From: Candidatus Thiodiazotropha sp. (ex Myrtea sp. 'scaly one' KF741663)
Lineage (GTDB): Bacteria > Pseudomonadota > Gammaproteobacteria > Chromatiales > Chromatiaceae
Assembly: GCA_025655555.1 (NCBI GenBank)
Contig: JAHXIQ010000001.1
Span: 922,487-986,486, forward strand
Direction of reading: 5' to 3'
DNA length: 64,000 bases
Shown here: positions 45,401 to 55,571 of the stretch, piece after piece
Layout of the letters: the number at the start of each line of letters is the position of its first letter
How positions within the stretch are numbered: the first letter of the stretch is position 1
The notes under the pieces: model-generated
Told to the model about the DNA's origin: nothing
What the model saw: the letters and a program-made list of their open reading frames with translations, nothing else
The model's database searches: none
Made by a program: the position numbers and the translations under genes

Positions 45401-45719
45401 GCGATTGTCCGACCAATACATTGCGCGATGAAAGAAAGATTATCTGCTTATCATTAACACCGACCACACGGGAAAAACATGTGTAGTCAGCCAGGCTTAC
45501 TACTGCATGGTCAAGCAACTCATGTTGCTCCAGAATCAATCCATTTTCGACAAATCGATGAAAACTCACCATAGCGATTTCTGCTTGCTTTTGATAACGC
45601 GCCAGAAGTGCTTCACGTCCAATCTGAAAATGCCAATAAGAGAGTAAGATCATTGGCGGAATAATGAACACCACAAGCGCCATAGGAAGCATTCTACGAA
45701 GAGGAAGTCTACCGACCAT
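42462..45719 (-). CDS. Hybrid histidine-kinase-like protein lacking the phospho-accepting His
   Basis: The 1085-residue protein has membrane helices at about 12-28 and 178-197 enclosing a periplasmic sensor, a HAMP (about 199-250), GAF (about 262-415), two PAS domains (about 435-548 and 570-678), a HisKA/HATPase core and a receiver (about 955-1075). The H-box reads GGVVRDLNNIL: Arg709 (codon AGG at 43595-43593) replaces the His of GGVAHDFNNIL in its neighbour. The ATPase G2 box is also degenerate (KKSRMGLVAL). The receiver keeps Asp1006 (LLITDQ) and Lys1056. It may act as an allosteric or phospho-relay partner rather than an autokinase. It overlaps the GGDEF-EAL gene by 11 bases. Confidence 0.9.
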   Translation of the reverse strand: MVGRLPLRRMLPMALVVFIIPPMILLSYWHFQIGREALLARYQKQAEIAMVSFHRFVENGLILEQHELLDHAVVSLADYTCFSRVVGVNDKQIIFLSSRNVLVGQSLQDVDPMLASTWPDRSQALVRFKERNSTMEAFHPITINSQDDVVDIDRVGWLYLELDLSQVLSEHAQSVARHIITASFVVLLFAILLWWWLTRNLTNPLSVLTDAVKALANGDCKGVIQEGGSFEISLLARAFNEMDREINNRYHALNRQKMFYRALSETNQTILYAHDEDALFQGVCRAVVKAGIKLVWIGYLDGRADSLRIAYVSGDDTDWLGTVRKHIGLDKDPLSMSIKQGKERIINIDADNTNATHWHAEAKLNGFTAGAALPLSRGGKKIGGLVAMLDDHTLLDETGMQLLREIVADLGYALDGLDEEAARRQVEQRLAGDRALLRTLIDTIPDMIFFKDSVQTYLGCNRAFEKLVAMPEVKVVGGMDQDVLPEHLAREFHEQDKQILQSGLAERSSDWMEYPDGRRVLMDIVKSPYRGADGKVMGLIGVGRDITAEFQAGQLQQQTLERLQNAERLSNLGSWAYDPNTGQTHLSEMVYTILGFNQDKITPHFKHYLQRCLPEDRKQIKERFKALMAGKIDEFLQEHRIVLPDGEIRHLITRGRASKDSVQAFGMMGTLQDITAQKVAEEERNRAWEAVRKAQKFEAIGELTGGVVRDLNNILAPILGFSEMARRSDNISHEKLQVYLQHISESAVRGRNLIAHLMSMSRDESVVQAKAQDLPPLIEKTVNMLHATLPPGIHISVECEQKIPRVMINPVHLDLMVVNLCVNARDAIGNNGEIRICISKVQNPNVTCTACGSEVYGDYVELCVVDSGKGMLKEQLGKLFDPFYTTKRADIKKSRMGLVALQGLLKNYGGHVSVESEPDKGSRFRLFLKHEVDEESLQSDTQHTAMPDQPFNSQRVLLVDDEASVTLFMQEYLELKGLRVEAFTDSEKALQHFIQAPASFDLLITDQAMPAITGIKLIERIHEIRPEMPVMLCTGYSADVTADNAAERGIDYYLDKPVVLDDLLSALYTCLYNLDRVQFIEESKS

Positions 45720-48561
45720 GTATTCCAGCCTCTACAGGGAGCGGGCTTTTATCAGAAAAATCGTTACAAAACTGAATAAAACCATCAACTGTCAATGGGC
45801 GACTGTAAAGATATCCCTGAATATGACTGCAACCCCTATCCATCAACCATGTTTTCTCCTCAATCTGCTCAACACCTTCTGCAGTAACAGCTAACTGTTG
45901 AATTTTCGCCATTGCAAGAATCGTTTCAACGATTGCTGCATTGTGTGTATCTGTATTCACATCAGTAATAAACGAACGATCAATCTTCAAACGTCCTACC
46001 GGCAAGCGTTTTAAATATGCTAATGATGAGAAACCCGTGCCAAAATCATCAATGGCAAAGCGAACACCCAATGCTTTGACCGCATCCATCTTAACAACTG
46101 CCTCTTCGACGTCCTCTAACAACAGATTCTCAGTAATCTCCAACTCGATCCTATGAGCAGGCATATTGAACTCCTGCATCAACGCCTTCAGTCGACTTAA
46201 GAAAAGGGGACTACGAAAATGACGCGGACTGATATTGATAGCAAGACTCTCCAGACCAGGGCAGGGTCGCTCTTTGAGCAATCGTTGGAGAATTGAAAAT
46301 CCTTCACGCAAGGTCCATTCACCAATCTCACCAATCAAACCCAATTCTTCTGCGTGAGAAATAAATGCCGCGGGCGCAAGCAACCCTCGCACAGGATGAT
46401 TCCATCGAATCAATGCCTCCGCGCCGACAATACACGCAAATTCCACATCAACCTGGGGTTGCAGATATAGCTCTAACTCTCCTCGCTCAATTGCCTGACG
46501 CAACTCTTTACCAACCCTGAGCCGGTCATTTACCTCCGCCTGCATACTCGGGTGAAAAAATCGGATGGTATTCCGTCCAGATGCCTTTGCCCGATACATG
46601 GCCGTATCGGCCTGCCTTAGCAGATCATCGGCATTCGTTCCTTCTGAAGGTAACAACACGACACCAATACTTGGCGTAATGACATATTCATGGCCATCCA
46701 GTAAAACAGGCTGATTGAGTGCCTGACGTAGTTTTTCTGCAACATCACGCGCCGTCACTGAAGCCTGATTCTGGTCTTCGTCAAGCATCGGCAGAACCAC
46801 GACAAATTCATCTCCACCGAGACGGGAAACCACATCTTCACTTCGCAGGGAGTTGGTCAAGCGTTCAGCTACGCGGCACAATAAGATATCCCCTGTAAGG
46901 TGCCCCATTGAATCATTGATATTTTTAAAATTATCAAGATCCATGAAAAGCAAAGCGCCATACGTTTTGCGCCGCTGGGACAGTGTTATGAGGGATTCTA
47001 GCTTAGTGCGCAGTAAAATACGGTTCGGCAGATTAGTCAGATCATCAAACAACACCTTGCGATGAATCTGTTCTTCTGTCGCCTTGCGATCTGAAATATC
47101 TCGCGCAATAGCAAAAAGCTGACGCCGCCCATTCACTATGGTTTCGGTTAATGACAGCTCCAACGGGAACCACTCATCATTAAAACGCTTGGCATTGAAT
47201 TCACGACGAAGATTCAACACTGCCCCGGCTGGAGTACTCAGCTGCTTTTGTAACAGTTGATCCAGCTCATCCTCTCCATCTGGAATCAAATCCTGCAGAC
47301 GTGACATGCTAAAGGTCCTTGCATCGCAAGCAAACATCCTCAGTGTTGCCATATTGTAGGAGTTAACCAACCCATCGCTATCAAATGAGAGAATCGCATC
47401 CGACGCCGTATCCATAACGGCCTTGAGTCTCGCCTTCAGGTCGATAGCATCATATTGATATCTCTGATTTGACTGTACGACCTTGACAAAGAACGGAAGA
47501 AAAAATAGCAGCAACAAACTGATACCAAAACCAATAATCAAGGCGACTTGTTGAGCGCTTTTCATGTCTTGCGCCACCTCCAGTCGTGGTATAATCCACA
47601 AAAAGATTATCTCTCGATCAACACCAAACTTAATGCCATTTCTACTCTTGCTGGGTAATTGTATTTTTCGAAAGGCGTGGCCTCTACCCTTTTCATATAC
47701 AAAACCTGTCTTAGATTGACTGATGCCAGACCAAGTCGTGGGATAGTAATTCGCAAAGCGCTTAACTTTGTCCGTACCCGTATAAACCAAGCCATTCCCC
47801 TGATTCGTATCAGTGCCATACAAGTAGCTGCCTTCTTTACTCAGTACTTGAATACTGCCCAAATCCCGCTCTAATTTTCTCTTAAACGAAGAAAACAAAT
47901 AATTTGCAGACAAACCAAGAACAACCATCCCCCTTTTTTTTCCATTAAAAAAGAATGGTGTGGCCATATGAATAGCTGGCTTATCAGAGGTCTCAACTGG
48001 GAAGCTTTCTTTACTCAGACTTAAAGGAGAAAGATAAATCTCCCCCTGGTTCATCTTCATACTCTCACTGAAATAGCTTCGGTGAGATACCGATTGCAGC
48101 GCCGCTTTAGAGACAATAGTGGTGTGATCCTCATCGTGATTTATTAGGGAACGCTCCATGCCCTCGGCATCGGTGAATCTCACTTGATCATAGATACGCT
48201 TACTCTCTGAAAAGTAGTACATCGCACTATTCAAATCAGAAGATGTCTTTTCATCCCCCTCTCTTAACCAATTCTGTAATGCTTGGTGATCTGCCAGAAT
48301 CTGAAGGTCTTTTGCACTCTCATCCAACAAAATCAACCAATCAGCTTCTACGTCCAACAGTTGTTTTACACTCTGCATGCCAAAACGGGTTTCTACATCA
48401 CCCTGTTCCAACCACAGTACAACCATAACGCCCAGCCAGAAAATCAACATAACGGGAAGATAAACACGCAGCAAAAACCGGGCGATCAATGTAATGAATG
48501 CATCTGGGACATGATGACTCTTATTCGCTGATCGCTGACGAGACCAGAGCCGGACACTCAT
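45709..48561 (-). CDS. Membrane GGDEF-EAL cyclic-di-GMP enzyme with periplasmic sensor and PAS
   Basis: The 950-residue protein has two membrane helices (about 27-50 and 340-360) around a dCache-like periplasmic domain (SKRIYDQVRFTDAEGMERSLIN, AIHMATPFFFNGKKRGMVVLG), a PAS domain (about 380-505), GGDEF (about 520-680) and EAL (about 690-945). The cyclase signature GGDEF is intact with the RSED inhibitory site five residues before it; the EAL half keeps EALIRW, ELEITENLL, DDFGTGFSS, LKIDRSFI and AEGVE. It can thus in principle both make and degrade cyclic di-GMP, with the balance set by the sensor. It starts 60 bases after the HTH-receiver gene. Confidence 0.95.
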   Translation of the reverse strand: MSVRLWSRQRSANKSHHVPDAFITLIARFLLRVYLPVMLIFWLGVMVVLWLEQGDVETRFGMQSVKQLLDVEADWLILLDESAKDLQILADHQALQNWLREGDEKTSSDLNSAMYYFSESKRIYDQVRFTDAEGMERSLINHDEDHTTIVSKAALQSVSHRSYFSESMKMNQGEIYLSPLSLSKESFPVETSDKPAIHMATPFFFNGKKRGMVVLGLSANYLFSSFKRKLERDLGSIQVLSKEGSYLYGTDTNQGNGLVYTGTDKVKRFANYYPTTWSGISQSKTGFVYEKGRGHAFRKIQLPSKSRNGIKFGVDREIIFLWIIPRLEVAQDMKSAQQVALIIGFGISLLLLFFLPFFVKVVQSNQRYQYDAIDLKARLKAVMDTASDAILSFDSDGLVNSYNMATLRMFACDARTFSMSRLQDLIPDGEDELDQLLQKQLSTPAGAVLNLRREFNAKRFNDEWFPLELSLTETIVNGRRQLFAIARDISDRKATEEQIHRKVLFDDLTNLPNRILLRTKLESLITLSQRRKTYGALLFMDLDNFKNINDSMGHLTGDILLCRVAERLTNSLRSEDVVSRLGGDEFVVVLPMLDEDQNQASVTARDVAEKLRQALNQPVLLDGHEYVITPSIGVVLLPSEGTNADDLLRQADTAMYRAKASGRNTIRFFHPSMQAEVNDRLRVGKELRQAIERGELELYLQPQVDVEFACIVGAEALIRWNHPVRGLLAPAAFISHAEELGLIGEIGEWTLREGFSILQRLLKERPCPGLESLAINISPRHFRSPLFLSRLKALMQEFNMPAHRIELEITENLLLEDVEEAVVKMDAVKALGVRFAIDDFGTGFSSLAYLKRLPVGRLKIDRSFITDVNTDTHNAAIVETILAMAKIQQLAVTAEGVEQIEEKTWLMDRGCSHIQGYLYSRPLTVDGFIQFCNDFSDKSPLPVEAGIHGR

Positions 48562-48622
48562 GACGAGAACGCCTGGCTTTGTTGTGTGTTTCTTTGCCAG
48601 CAGTCAAGAGTCATACACCACT

Positions 48623-49234
48623 TCATTTGTTGCGCCTCTTGTACGCTGAGCCTGATGACGGTACACCCTCGACATCAGCCAAATTGAGCGCATCGAACAA
48701 CTGTGATGTCGTGAAAGGTTTTTCCAGGCAGGCCTCCGCTCCGGCCTGCAGAATACGGTCTACATTCTCTTTGGTGTAGTAACCGGTCATGGCGATGACC
48801 CTGATTTGGCGGGTCTCAGGATCAGTATGGAGCTGCTGGCAGACAGTAAAGCCGTCAATACCGGGTAGCATAATGTCGAGGAGAACGATCTGAGGAAGGG
48901 ACTTTTGCAATTGCCTGCCCGCCTCAAAGCCATCATTTGCAACGATCACCTCAAGATCGAAGCCATCTCCAGACAGTGCTTCATTGAGGAAATCAGAAAA
49001 CTGCTTGTCATCCTCCACGATAAGGATACGCAGGGGGGCATCTAACTCAAGAAACAAGGTCATGCCTCGATCACGGGCGAACCGCTGAATCTCCCTATAG
49101 GTAAAACGCCGGTGGCCACCCTGTGTGACATGCGCATGAAGCAGACCTTTGCGGGCCCATTTACTCACGGTGACGGGCGAGACCCCTAGTAATCCTGCCA
49201 CAGCCGCAGGTGTCAATAACTTCACATTTGGCAT
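48623..49234 (-). CDS. Response regulator with N-terminal MerR/BldC-like HTH and C-terminal receiver
   Basis: The product (203 residues from this ATG) reverses the usual order. An N-terminal excisionase/MerR-type helix-turn-helix (LLTPAAVAGLLGVSPVTVSKW, then GGHRRFTYREIQRFA) precedes a receiver (about 65-190) with the acidic pair EDD, phospho-acceptor in LLDIMLPG, and Lys in EKPF. The HTH class usually binds iterated sites, and four 9-bp repeats lie just upstream at 49264-49299. The frame also starts six codons earlier (ATG at 49252); neither has a strong ribosome binding site. As first gene of the signaling cluster it is the likely output of the kinases and may regulate its own operon. Confidence 0.88.
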   Translation of the reverse strand: MPNVKLLTPAAVAGLLGVSPVTVSKWARKGLLHAHVTQGGHRRFTYREIQRFARDRGMTLFLELDAPLRILIVEDDKQFSDFLNEALSGDGFDLEVIVANDGFEAGRQLQKSLPQIVLLDIMLPGIDGFTVCQQLHTDPETRQIRVIAMTGYYTKENVDRILQAGAEACLEKPFTTSQLFDALNLADVEGVPSSGSAYKRRNK

Positions 49235-49263
49235 GATATCGGCCCAGAACATCTACAGTGGAA

Positions 49264-49299
49264 TGGAACGACTGGAACAATTAGAACGATTAGAACAGT
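49264..49299. repeat. Four 9-bp tandem repeats (iteron-like)
   Basis: TGGAACGAC, TGGAACAAT, TAGAACGAT and TAGAACAGT follow each other without gaps, with GAAC at the same place in each unit. They lie 12-30 bases upstream of the HTH-receiver gene's first ATG. The rest of 49300-49560 holds nothing I can name. Confidence 0.6.
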
Positions 49300-49564
49300 T
49301 TCATTCTAGACGCTGCCTGGACATATTTCCTTATTATTTACTGGGTTTTAACAAAATCTAACATTGGTAAGACAATGACGCTCAATCTCACGCTCTTCTC
49401 AATAATTCATCCTGCAGAGAAGTGGTGATTCTTTGTCAAAACATACCCCATCGAGCTGATGTTTTTTCTCTTCTTATTCAAACAGATAACCGTACACCCT
49501 CAAGCCAACAACCACTTCTTTAACAACAGGCACATTAAACCCAAGTACGTTTTTTAGAGATGGC

Positions 49565-49591
49565 TCAATAATCTATATGCCATGCCGCTAA
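49565..49591 (+). promoter_or_regulatory. Sigma-28 (FliA)-like promoter of the chemoreceptor gene
   Basis: TCAA (49565-49568), 15 bases, then GCCGCTAA (49584-49591) match the flagellar sigma-factor consensus TAAA-N15-GCCGATAA with one change in each box. It lies 65 bases upstream of the ATG of the soluble chemoreceptor, fitting motility-coupled expression. Confidence 0.55.
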
Positions 49592-49599
49592 CTATTGTT

Positions 49600-49626
49600 A
49601 GTAATACAGAAATTACTGTTTTTTTT
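49600..49626 (+). terminator. AT-rich hairpin with T-run in the chemoreceptor leader
   Basis: AGTAAT/ATTACT (49600-49605, 49612-49617) with a six-base loop is followed by G and eight T. It falls between the sigma-28-like promoter and the start codon, so it could be a weak terminator or attenuator. The stem is only 6 bp and AT-rich. Confidence 0.3.
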
Positions 49627-49655
49627 ACCCTCTACAATCTGAGGACAGACCCAAG

Positions 49656-50786
49656 ATGTTCCAACTCACCAATAATAAGCACCTCAAGCAATGTGAGGAA
49701 AAGGCAGCCCAGCAGGAGGCAAGAATTACTGAAATGGAACGGGAGCTAACCTCACTACGCAATGAAAACGATCAACTCCGTCAACAGCTGGATGGACGCC
49801 AGGCCGCAGATCAGGGACAACAGGCGTTGTTCAAGAATTTTGAATCTCTGGGGGATTCGTTCAGTGAACTACAACAATCCCTCATGCACACAGCCAACGC
49901 CATGAAGGCAGAAAAACAGAGTGCGATTCGCAGCTCGGAGATTTCGACCCAGGCAATCGCCAGCGTGGAAACCATGACCCGTGGCATCGATCATGTCAGC
50001 GGTATCTCCAAAGAGAGCTCAGACAGTGTTGTCAGGCTGGCCTCCATTGCAGACAAAATCGGTGATTTCGTCTCCATCATTCAGGGCATCTCGGAGCAGA
50101 CCAACCTGCTCGCGCTGAATGCCGCCATTGAGGCTGCCCGTGCGGGTGAGACTGGCCGTGGATTTGCCGTAGTCGCTGATGAAGTTCGCAATCTCGCGGG
50201 GAGAACCCGTGAGGCCACAGCCGAAATCGCAAGCCTGGTTGAGACGATCACGCAAGAAACCAAAAAGTCGACGGACACCATGTCTGCCGTGATGGATGCC
50301 ACGTCGGGTTTTCAGGGACAGATTTCCACTTCTATCGATATGATCAGCCAACAACTTGACAACTCAAAATCGATGGAAGCGGCAATCTCATCAACCGCTC
50401 TGCGCAGTTTTGTCGAACTCGCCAAACTCGATCACTTGATCTACAAATTCGGTATCTATAAGGCCTTCATGGGACTCACCACGACCAAACCAGAGTCACT
50501 TCCTGATCACAGGCATTGCCGTCTCGGGGATTGGTACTACCAAGGTGAGGGACAGGCCTGTTTCTCTCAACTGCCCGGGTATCGAGAGATTGAGGCGCCC
50601 CATAAACAAGTGCACGAACAAGGCATGCTTGCACTCACGCTACACAGCAAGGGTGACTGGGGAGCGGGTGTACAGGCCATCTCTGCGATGGAGAACGCAA
50701 GTATGGAAGTACTCTCACACCTGGAAGGGCTGGCCAGGGCCGGAGAGGCTGACTCTCAGATTCTCTGTACAGATGAAATGCACTAG
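49656..50786 (+). CDS. Soluble chemoreceptor with CZB domain
   Basis: The 376-residue protein has no membrane helix. An N-terminal coiled coil (about 8-50) leads to an MCP signaling hairpin (about 70-245) with tip [44 protein letters not shown], then a C-terminal CZB domain ([31 protein letters not shown]) carrying the zinc ligands. Such cytoplasmic receptors cluster away from the pole or with another array and can respond to hypochlorous acid or zinc. It is the cytosolic counterpart of the membrane CZB receptor 16 kb away. It ends 13 bases from the convergent sufE. Confidence 0.94.
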   Translation: MFQLTNNKHLKQCEEKAAQQEARITEMERELTSLRNENDQLRQQLDGRQAADQGQQALFKNFESLGDSFSELQQSLMHTANAMKAEKQSAIRSSEISTQAIASVETMTRGIDHVSGISKESSDSVVRLASIADKIGDFVSIIQGISEQTNLLALNAAIEAARAGETGRGFAVVADEVRNLAGRTREATAEIASLVETITQETKKSTDTMSAVMDATSGFQGQISTSIDMISQQLDNSKSMEAAISSTALRSFVELAKLDHLIYKFGIYKAFMGLTTTKPESLPDHRHCRLGDWYYQGEGQACFSQLPGYREIEAPHKQVHEQGMLALTLHSKGDWGAGVQAISAMENASMEVLSHLEGLARAGEADSQILCTDEMH

Positions 50787-50799
50787 GGTCTGATAAAGC

Positions 50800-51231
50800 T
50801 CAACTGACTTGCTGGTACGACGGTAGTGCTGAGGCTCTTTCTAGCATCTTCTCGACAATCGCATAGATACCGACATGCCGATTCGGGCTGAGATGCTCTT
50901 CAAGATGCAGACGCTTGAAGAGACTGTCCACATCGATACTGCGTATCTCTTCCAGGGAACGGTAAGAGAGCAGATCGATCAGCAACGCCAGCACACCTTT
51001 AATAATCGCCGTGTCGCAATCACCCACGAAGCGGATTAACGACGGGTCTTCAGGTACTTGCTGAGCAGCCACATGGACCGTACTCATACAAGGCTTGACC
51101 CAGTTTTCGTTCGTTTTCAGGGTCTCGTCCATAGCGGGCAGATCCTCACCGATTGCAATCAAATACTCATAGCGGGCATCCCAGTCTTCGAGAAATTCGA
51201 AAGCATCCACGATTTCATCGATCTCGCTCAT
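50800..51231 (-). CDS. sufE: Cysteine desulfuration protein SufE
   Basis: SufE accepts sulfur as a persulfide from the cysteine desulfurase SufS and hands it to SufB. The 143-residue protein has the family fold, with the acceptor Cys in NWVKPCMSTVHV and the FVGDCDTAIIKGVLALL region. The frame opens 33 codons upstream (51330), but the ATG at 51231 begins the conserved N-terminus and has GGAG six bases before it. It is the last gene of the suf run. Since sufS is not in this cluster, its donor must be encoded elsewhere. Confidence 0.92.
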   Translation of the reverse strand: MSEIDEIVDAFEFLEDWDARYEYLIAIGEDLPAMDETLKTNENWVKPCMSTVHVAAQQVPEDPSLIRFVGDCDTAIIKGVLALLIDLLSYRSLEEIRSIDVDSLFKRLHLEEHLSPNRHVGIYAIVEKMLERASALPSYQQVS

Positions 51232-51259
51232 ATGAATCTCCGAACCGGTTCGGTAAGTA

Positions 51260-51586
51260 TCAAACGCTGAAAGACTCTCCACAGCCACACATCTCCTTGA
51301 TATTGGGATTGATGAACTCGAAACCCTCATTGAGGATATTGGTCCTGACGAAATCGATGGTCATACCGTCGAGCATGGGCAGGCTCGCGATATCAACCAC
51401 GACCTTCACACCCATGGATTCGAATACCTGATCATCGTCTTCAATCGTATCGGCGTAATCGACCCGATAAGCGAAGCCGGTACAACCGCTCTTTTTCGTA
51501 CTCAACCTTAACCCCACACCTTGTGGTCTCTGGGTAAGCATTTTTTCAACATGCCTGGCGGCACTCTCTGTGAGTTGAATCGCCAT
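51260..51586 (-). CDS. sufA: A-type iron-sulfur carrier (SufA/HesB family)
   Basis: This 108-residue protein carries Fe-S clusters from the SufBCD scaffold to apo-enzymes. The three conserved cysteines are present: KSGCTGFAY and the C-terminal MCGCGESFSV pair. The first half (AARHVEKML..., GLRLSTKKSGCTG) matches IscA/SufA/ErpA proteins; the suf location favours SufA. It lies between sufT and sufE, 109 and 28 bases from each. Confidence 0.9.
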   Translation of the reverse strand: MAIQLTESAARHVEKMLTQRPQGVGLRLSTKKSGCTGFAYRVDYADTIEDDDQVFESMGVKVVVDIASLPMLDGMTIDFVRTNILNEGFEFINPNIKEMCGCGESFSV

Positions 51587-51695
51587 AATAACTACCTCCT
51601 ATGACCCGTTTAGCCTCAGGTGAGACGACTGCTGTTTTCCAAGCCATGTTCAGACCTGATCTTCAATACGAAACGCAACCCTGCTTACTGCTTCT

Positions 51696-51998
51696 CTAAA
51701 GCATGCCGAGCTGAAGCAACGCCTCCTCGCTCATTCGCTCCTGCGACCATGGAGGGTCCCAAACCAGTCTGACCGTGGCATCTTTGACACCCGGCACGCC
51801 ATCGATGACCCGCCCCACTTCATGAGGCAGGGTACCTGCCACCGGACAGGCAGGCGCCGTCAGTGTCATATCCACTTCCACCACACCCGATTCGTCAACC
51901 TCGATTCGGTAGATCAAACCCAGATCATAGATATTGACCGGGATCTCCGGATCGTAGACCGTACGCAGTGCCTCAATAATTTGCGTTTGATTCAGCAT
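51696..51998 (-). CDS. sufT: SufT/MIP18-family (DUF59) Fe-S assembly factor
   Basis: The 100-residue protein is a MIP18/DUF59 domain: LRTVYDPEIPVNIYDLGLIY at the start, the central DMTLTAPACPVAGTLP with its conserved Cys, and a C-terminal WDPPWSQERMSEEALLQLG characteristic of the SufT group. SufT helps mature Fe-S proteins, especially when iron-sulfur demand is high. The frame opens four codons upstream at a GTG; the ATG at 51998 is preceded by a run of G. It starts 13 bases after sufD, in the position normally taken by sufS. Confidence 0.92.
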   Translation of the reverse strand: MLNQTQIIEALRTVYDPEIPVNIYDLGLIYRIEVDESGVVEVDMTLTAPACPVAGTLPHEVGRVIDGVPGVKDATVRLVWDPPWSQERMSEEALLQLGML

Positions 51999-52011
51999 TA
52001 CCCCCACCACA

Positions 52012-53309
52012 CTAACTCTGCAACTGTTGTCGTATGACGTCAGCCAGTTGAAGTCTCAGGGTTTCGTTTTCAAATCGGTCGATCACCTCACTCGCAAACC
52101 CAAGGGACAACAGATGGCGCGCCCTTTGCTCGTCAAGCCCCCGGGAACGTAAATAAAAGACCGCCTGAGGATCGAGTTGCCCCACCGTCGTGCCATGACT
52201 GCACTGCACGTCATCAGCCAGAATCACCAACTGCGGCTTGGTGTCGATCTCCGCATGACGCGACAGCATCAGATTGGCATTGTACAGATGCGCATTACTC
52301 TTCTGAGCCTGTTCACGCACCTGGATCAACCCGTCAAATACCGCCTTGCCGGCACCATGCAATATACCTCTGAAATTTTCACGGCTGTCACAATGGGGCA
52401 CTGCATGATCCACATCGAGATGAAAGTCTGTCAGCTGTCCATCACCTGCCAGATAGAGGCCATCCAGTTCACAGTTGGCGCCCTGAGCCGTAAAACGGTT
52501 ATGAATAAGCGTGCGCGACCAGGCAGCACCGACCGCGGCGTTGATGCCGTGATAGTAAGCATCTGCCTGCAGGCCGAGATGGATATCACTCAAATGATAG
52601 GCTCGGGGGCTCTCAAGCTGAACCCGCTGATGGGTCAATTTCGCCCCTGCTGCCAGGGAGATTTCACAGACCAGGTTGTTGAAATAAGCCGCATCATCCA
52701 GCGCCACATAGCGTTCGATCAGATTGGCCGAGGCGCCAGTCTCCAACATGATCAGGTGACGGCTCCTTAAGGCCTGCCCCTCGGCACTTTTAGTCGCCAC
52801 ATGCAGCAACTCAATGGGCTGCTCCAGACAAGTCTCTGATGTAACACGAATGACGGCGCCATCATGCACTGTGGCAAGATTCAGTGCGGCGAATCCATGA
52901 TCACCCATGCCTGAGAGGCTACCGATGACTTCCAGTACCGCACGATCGGATGCGGCCATCGCAGATCGCAGATTTCCAACAGTAATCCCCGCCGTATCGC
53001 AGGTAGAGAGGTCTGCTTGATAGACACCATCGACAAATACCAGGCGCCCAGCTACGGGCTCCTCAAGAAACTGACGCAGCACTGCATGTTCAGGAAATTC
53101 AGGCAATTTGTCAGTTGTCTCAAAACCCTGCTTGAGCAGTCCTTCAATGCCGGTATATTTCCATGCCTCAATTTTGGCGTTAGGAAAGCCGATTTCGGTA
53201 AACCGCTCTGCTGCTGACGATCTCTGTGCAACAAGCCAGTCACCGCCATCTTTCGGCAGGTTTTCGATATATTGTGAAACCGCCTGGCTGTAATCATTGA
53301 GCTGCTGGT

Positions 53310-53313
<4 letters not shown>
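52012..53313 (-). CDS. sufD: Fe-S cluster assembly scaffold subunit SufD
   Basis: SufD pairs with SufB and two SufC ATPases in the SufBC2D scaffold that builds Fe-S clusters. The 433-residue protein has the parallel beta-helix core typical of SufB/SufD, with NWF-type start features in AWKYTGIEGLLKQG and the C-terminal block QCSHGTTVGQLDPQAVFYLRSRGLDEQRARHLLSLGFASEV containing the conserved His. Its ATG overlaps the sufC stop by four bases. Confidence 0.96.
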
Positions 53314-54062
<749 letters not shown>

Positions 54063-54098
54063 CATTACAACCTCATTCAAATCATTCGTGTCCAGGAT

Positions 54099-55544
54099 CT
54101 AACCCACTGCACCTTCAAGACTGACAGCAAGTAACTTCTGTGCCTCCACGGCAAACTCCATGGGTAATTCGTTGAACACCTCTTTACAGAAACCATTGAT
54201 GATCATTGATACCGCATCCTCTTCCGACAAACCCCGTTGGCGGCAATAAAAAAGCTGATCTTCACTCACTTTTGAAGTCGTTGCTTCATGCTCTACCTGG
54301 GCTGTCGGATTCTTCACTTCTATATAGGGAAATGTGTGGGCGGCACAACGATCACCGATCAACAAGGAATCACACTGAGTATGATTGCGGGCATTCTCCG
54401 CCTTGGCTGCCACCCGTACTAATCCACGATAAGCGTTACTGCCATGCATGGCTGAGATACCCTTGGAGACAATCGTGCTACGACTGTTCTCACCGATATG
54501 AATCATCTTGGTACCGGTATCCGCCTGTTGCATCCCCTTTGTTACTGCCACTGAGTAAAACTCACCCACCGTATCTTTACCGCGCAGGATGCAACTGGGA
54601 TATTTCCAGGTAACTGCTGAACCAGTCTCCACCTGAGTCCAAGAGATATGGGATCGATCACCTCGGCAGTCACCCCGCTTGGTGACAAAATTGTAGATAC
54701 CGCCGCGTCCCTCGTTATCTCCCGGATACCAGTTTTGAACCGTGGAATACTTTATCCTGGCATCTTCTAACGCCACCAATTCGACCACGGCTGCATGCAG
54801 TTGATTCTCATCGCGCATGGGTGCAGTACAGCCCTCCAGATAGCTCACATGGCTGCGTTCCTCTGCAATTATCAAAGTGCGTTCAAACTGGCCGGTGTTC
54901 GCCTCATTGATACGAAAGTAGGTCGATAATTCCATCGGACATTTGACGTCTTTTGGAATATAGACAAAGGTTCCATCACTGAACACTGCACTGTTTAGCG
55001 CGGCAAAAAAATTATCCTTATGGGGCACCACACTACCCAGGTACTGTTTTACCAACTCTGGATATTCACGAATCGCCTCAGACATGGAGCAGAAGATGAC
55101 ACCCGCCTCGGCCAGACTCTCACGAAAGGTCGTTGCCACCGAAACACTATCAAACACTGCATCAACTGCCACACCTGCCAGGGCTTTCTGCTCGTCGATG
55201 GGAATGCCCAGTTTTTCGTAAGTTGCCAATAACTCAGGATCTACCTGATCAAGGTTATCCAGCAGCGGCTTCTTTTTGGGTGATGAGTAGTAAGAAATCG
55301 TTTGAAAATCAATCGGCGGATGCCTTACTTCGGCCCAGCTGGGTTCCCGCATGGTTAACCAATGGCGATAAGCAGTCAGTCGCTTTTCGAGCATCCAAGG
55401 CGGCTCACCCTTGCGTTCAGAGATAGTACGAATAACCGCCTCATCAAGCCCCGGGGGCAAAGTGTCGGATTCGATCTCGGTGACAAAACCCTGTGCGTAT
55501 TCACTCTCGACGAAATCTTCCATTTCTGTGTTGGGTAAGCCCAT
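54099..55544 (-). CDS. sufB: Fe-S cluster assembly scaffold SufB
   Basis: SufB is the main scaffold on which the SUF system assembles Fe-S clusters and the sulfur acceptor for SufE. The 481-residue protein has the family's signature stretches: YYSSPKKKP near residue 77, [28 protein letters not shown] with its Cys, NFVTKRGDC, and the C-terminal [21 protein letters not shown] with conserved Cys. The ATG has CCGGAG eight bases upstream. It opens the operon; no iscR- or sufR-type regulator gene precedes it. Confidence 0.97.
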   Translation of the reverse strand: MGLPNTEMEDFVESEYAQGFVTEIESDTLPPGLDEAVIRTISERKGEPPWMLEKRLTAYRHWLTMREPSWAEVRHPPIDFQTISYYSSPKKKPLLDNLDQVDPELLATYEKLGIPIDEQKALAGVAVDAVFDSVSVATTFRESLAEAGVIFCSMSEAIREYPELVKQYLGSVVPHKDNFFAALNSAVFSDGTFVYIPKDVKCPMELSTYFRINEANTGQFERTLIIAEERSHVSYLEGCTAPMRDENQLHAAVVELVALEDARIKYSTVQNWYPGDNEGRGGIYNFVTKRGDCRGDRSHISWTQVETGSAVTWKYPSCILRGKDTVGEFYSVAVTKGMQQADTGTKMIHIGENSRSTIVSKGISAMHGSNAYRGLVRVAAKAENARNHTQCDSLLIGDRCAAHTFPYIEVKNPTAQVEHEATTSKVSEDQLFYCRQRGLSEEDAVSMIINGFCKEVFNELPMEFAVEAQKLLAVSLEGAVG

Positions 55545-55571
55545 GTAAAACTCCGGTAATTTGCTACATTA

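Noticed and set aside
52177-52770. 197-codon plus-strand frame
   Set aside because: Antisense to sufD, no family resemblance.
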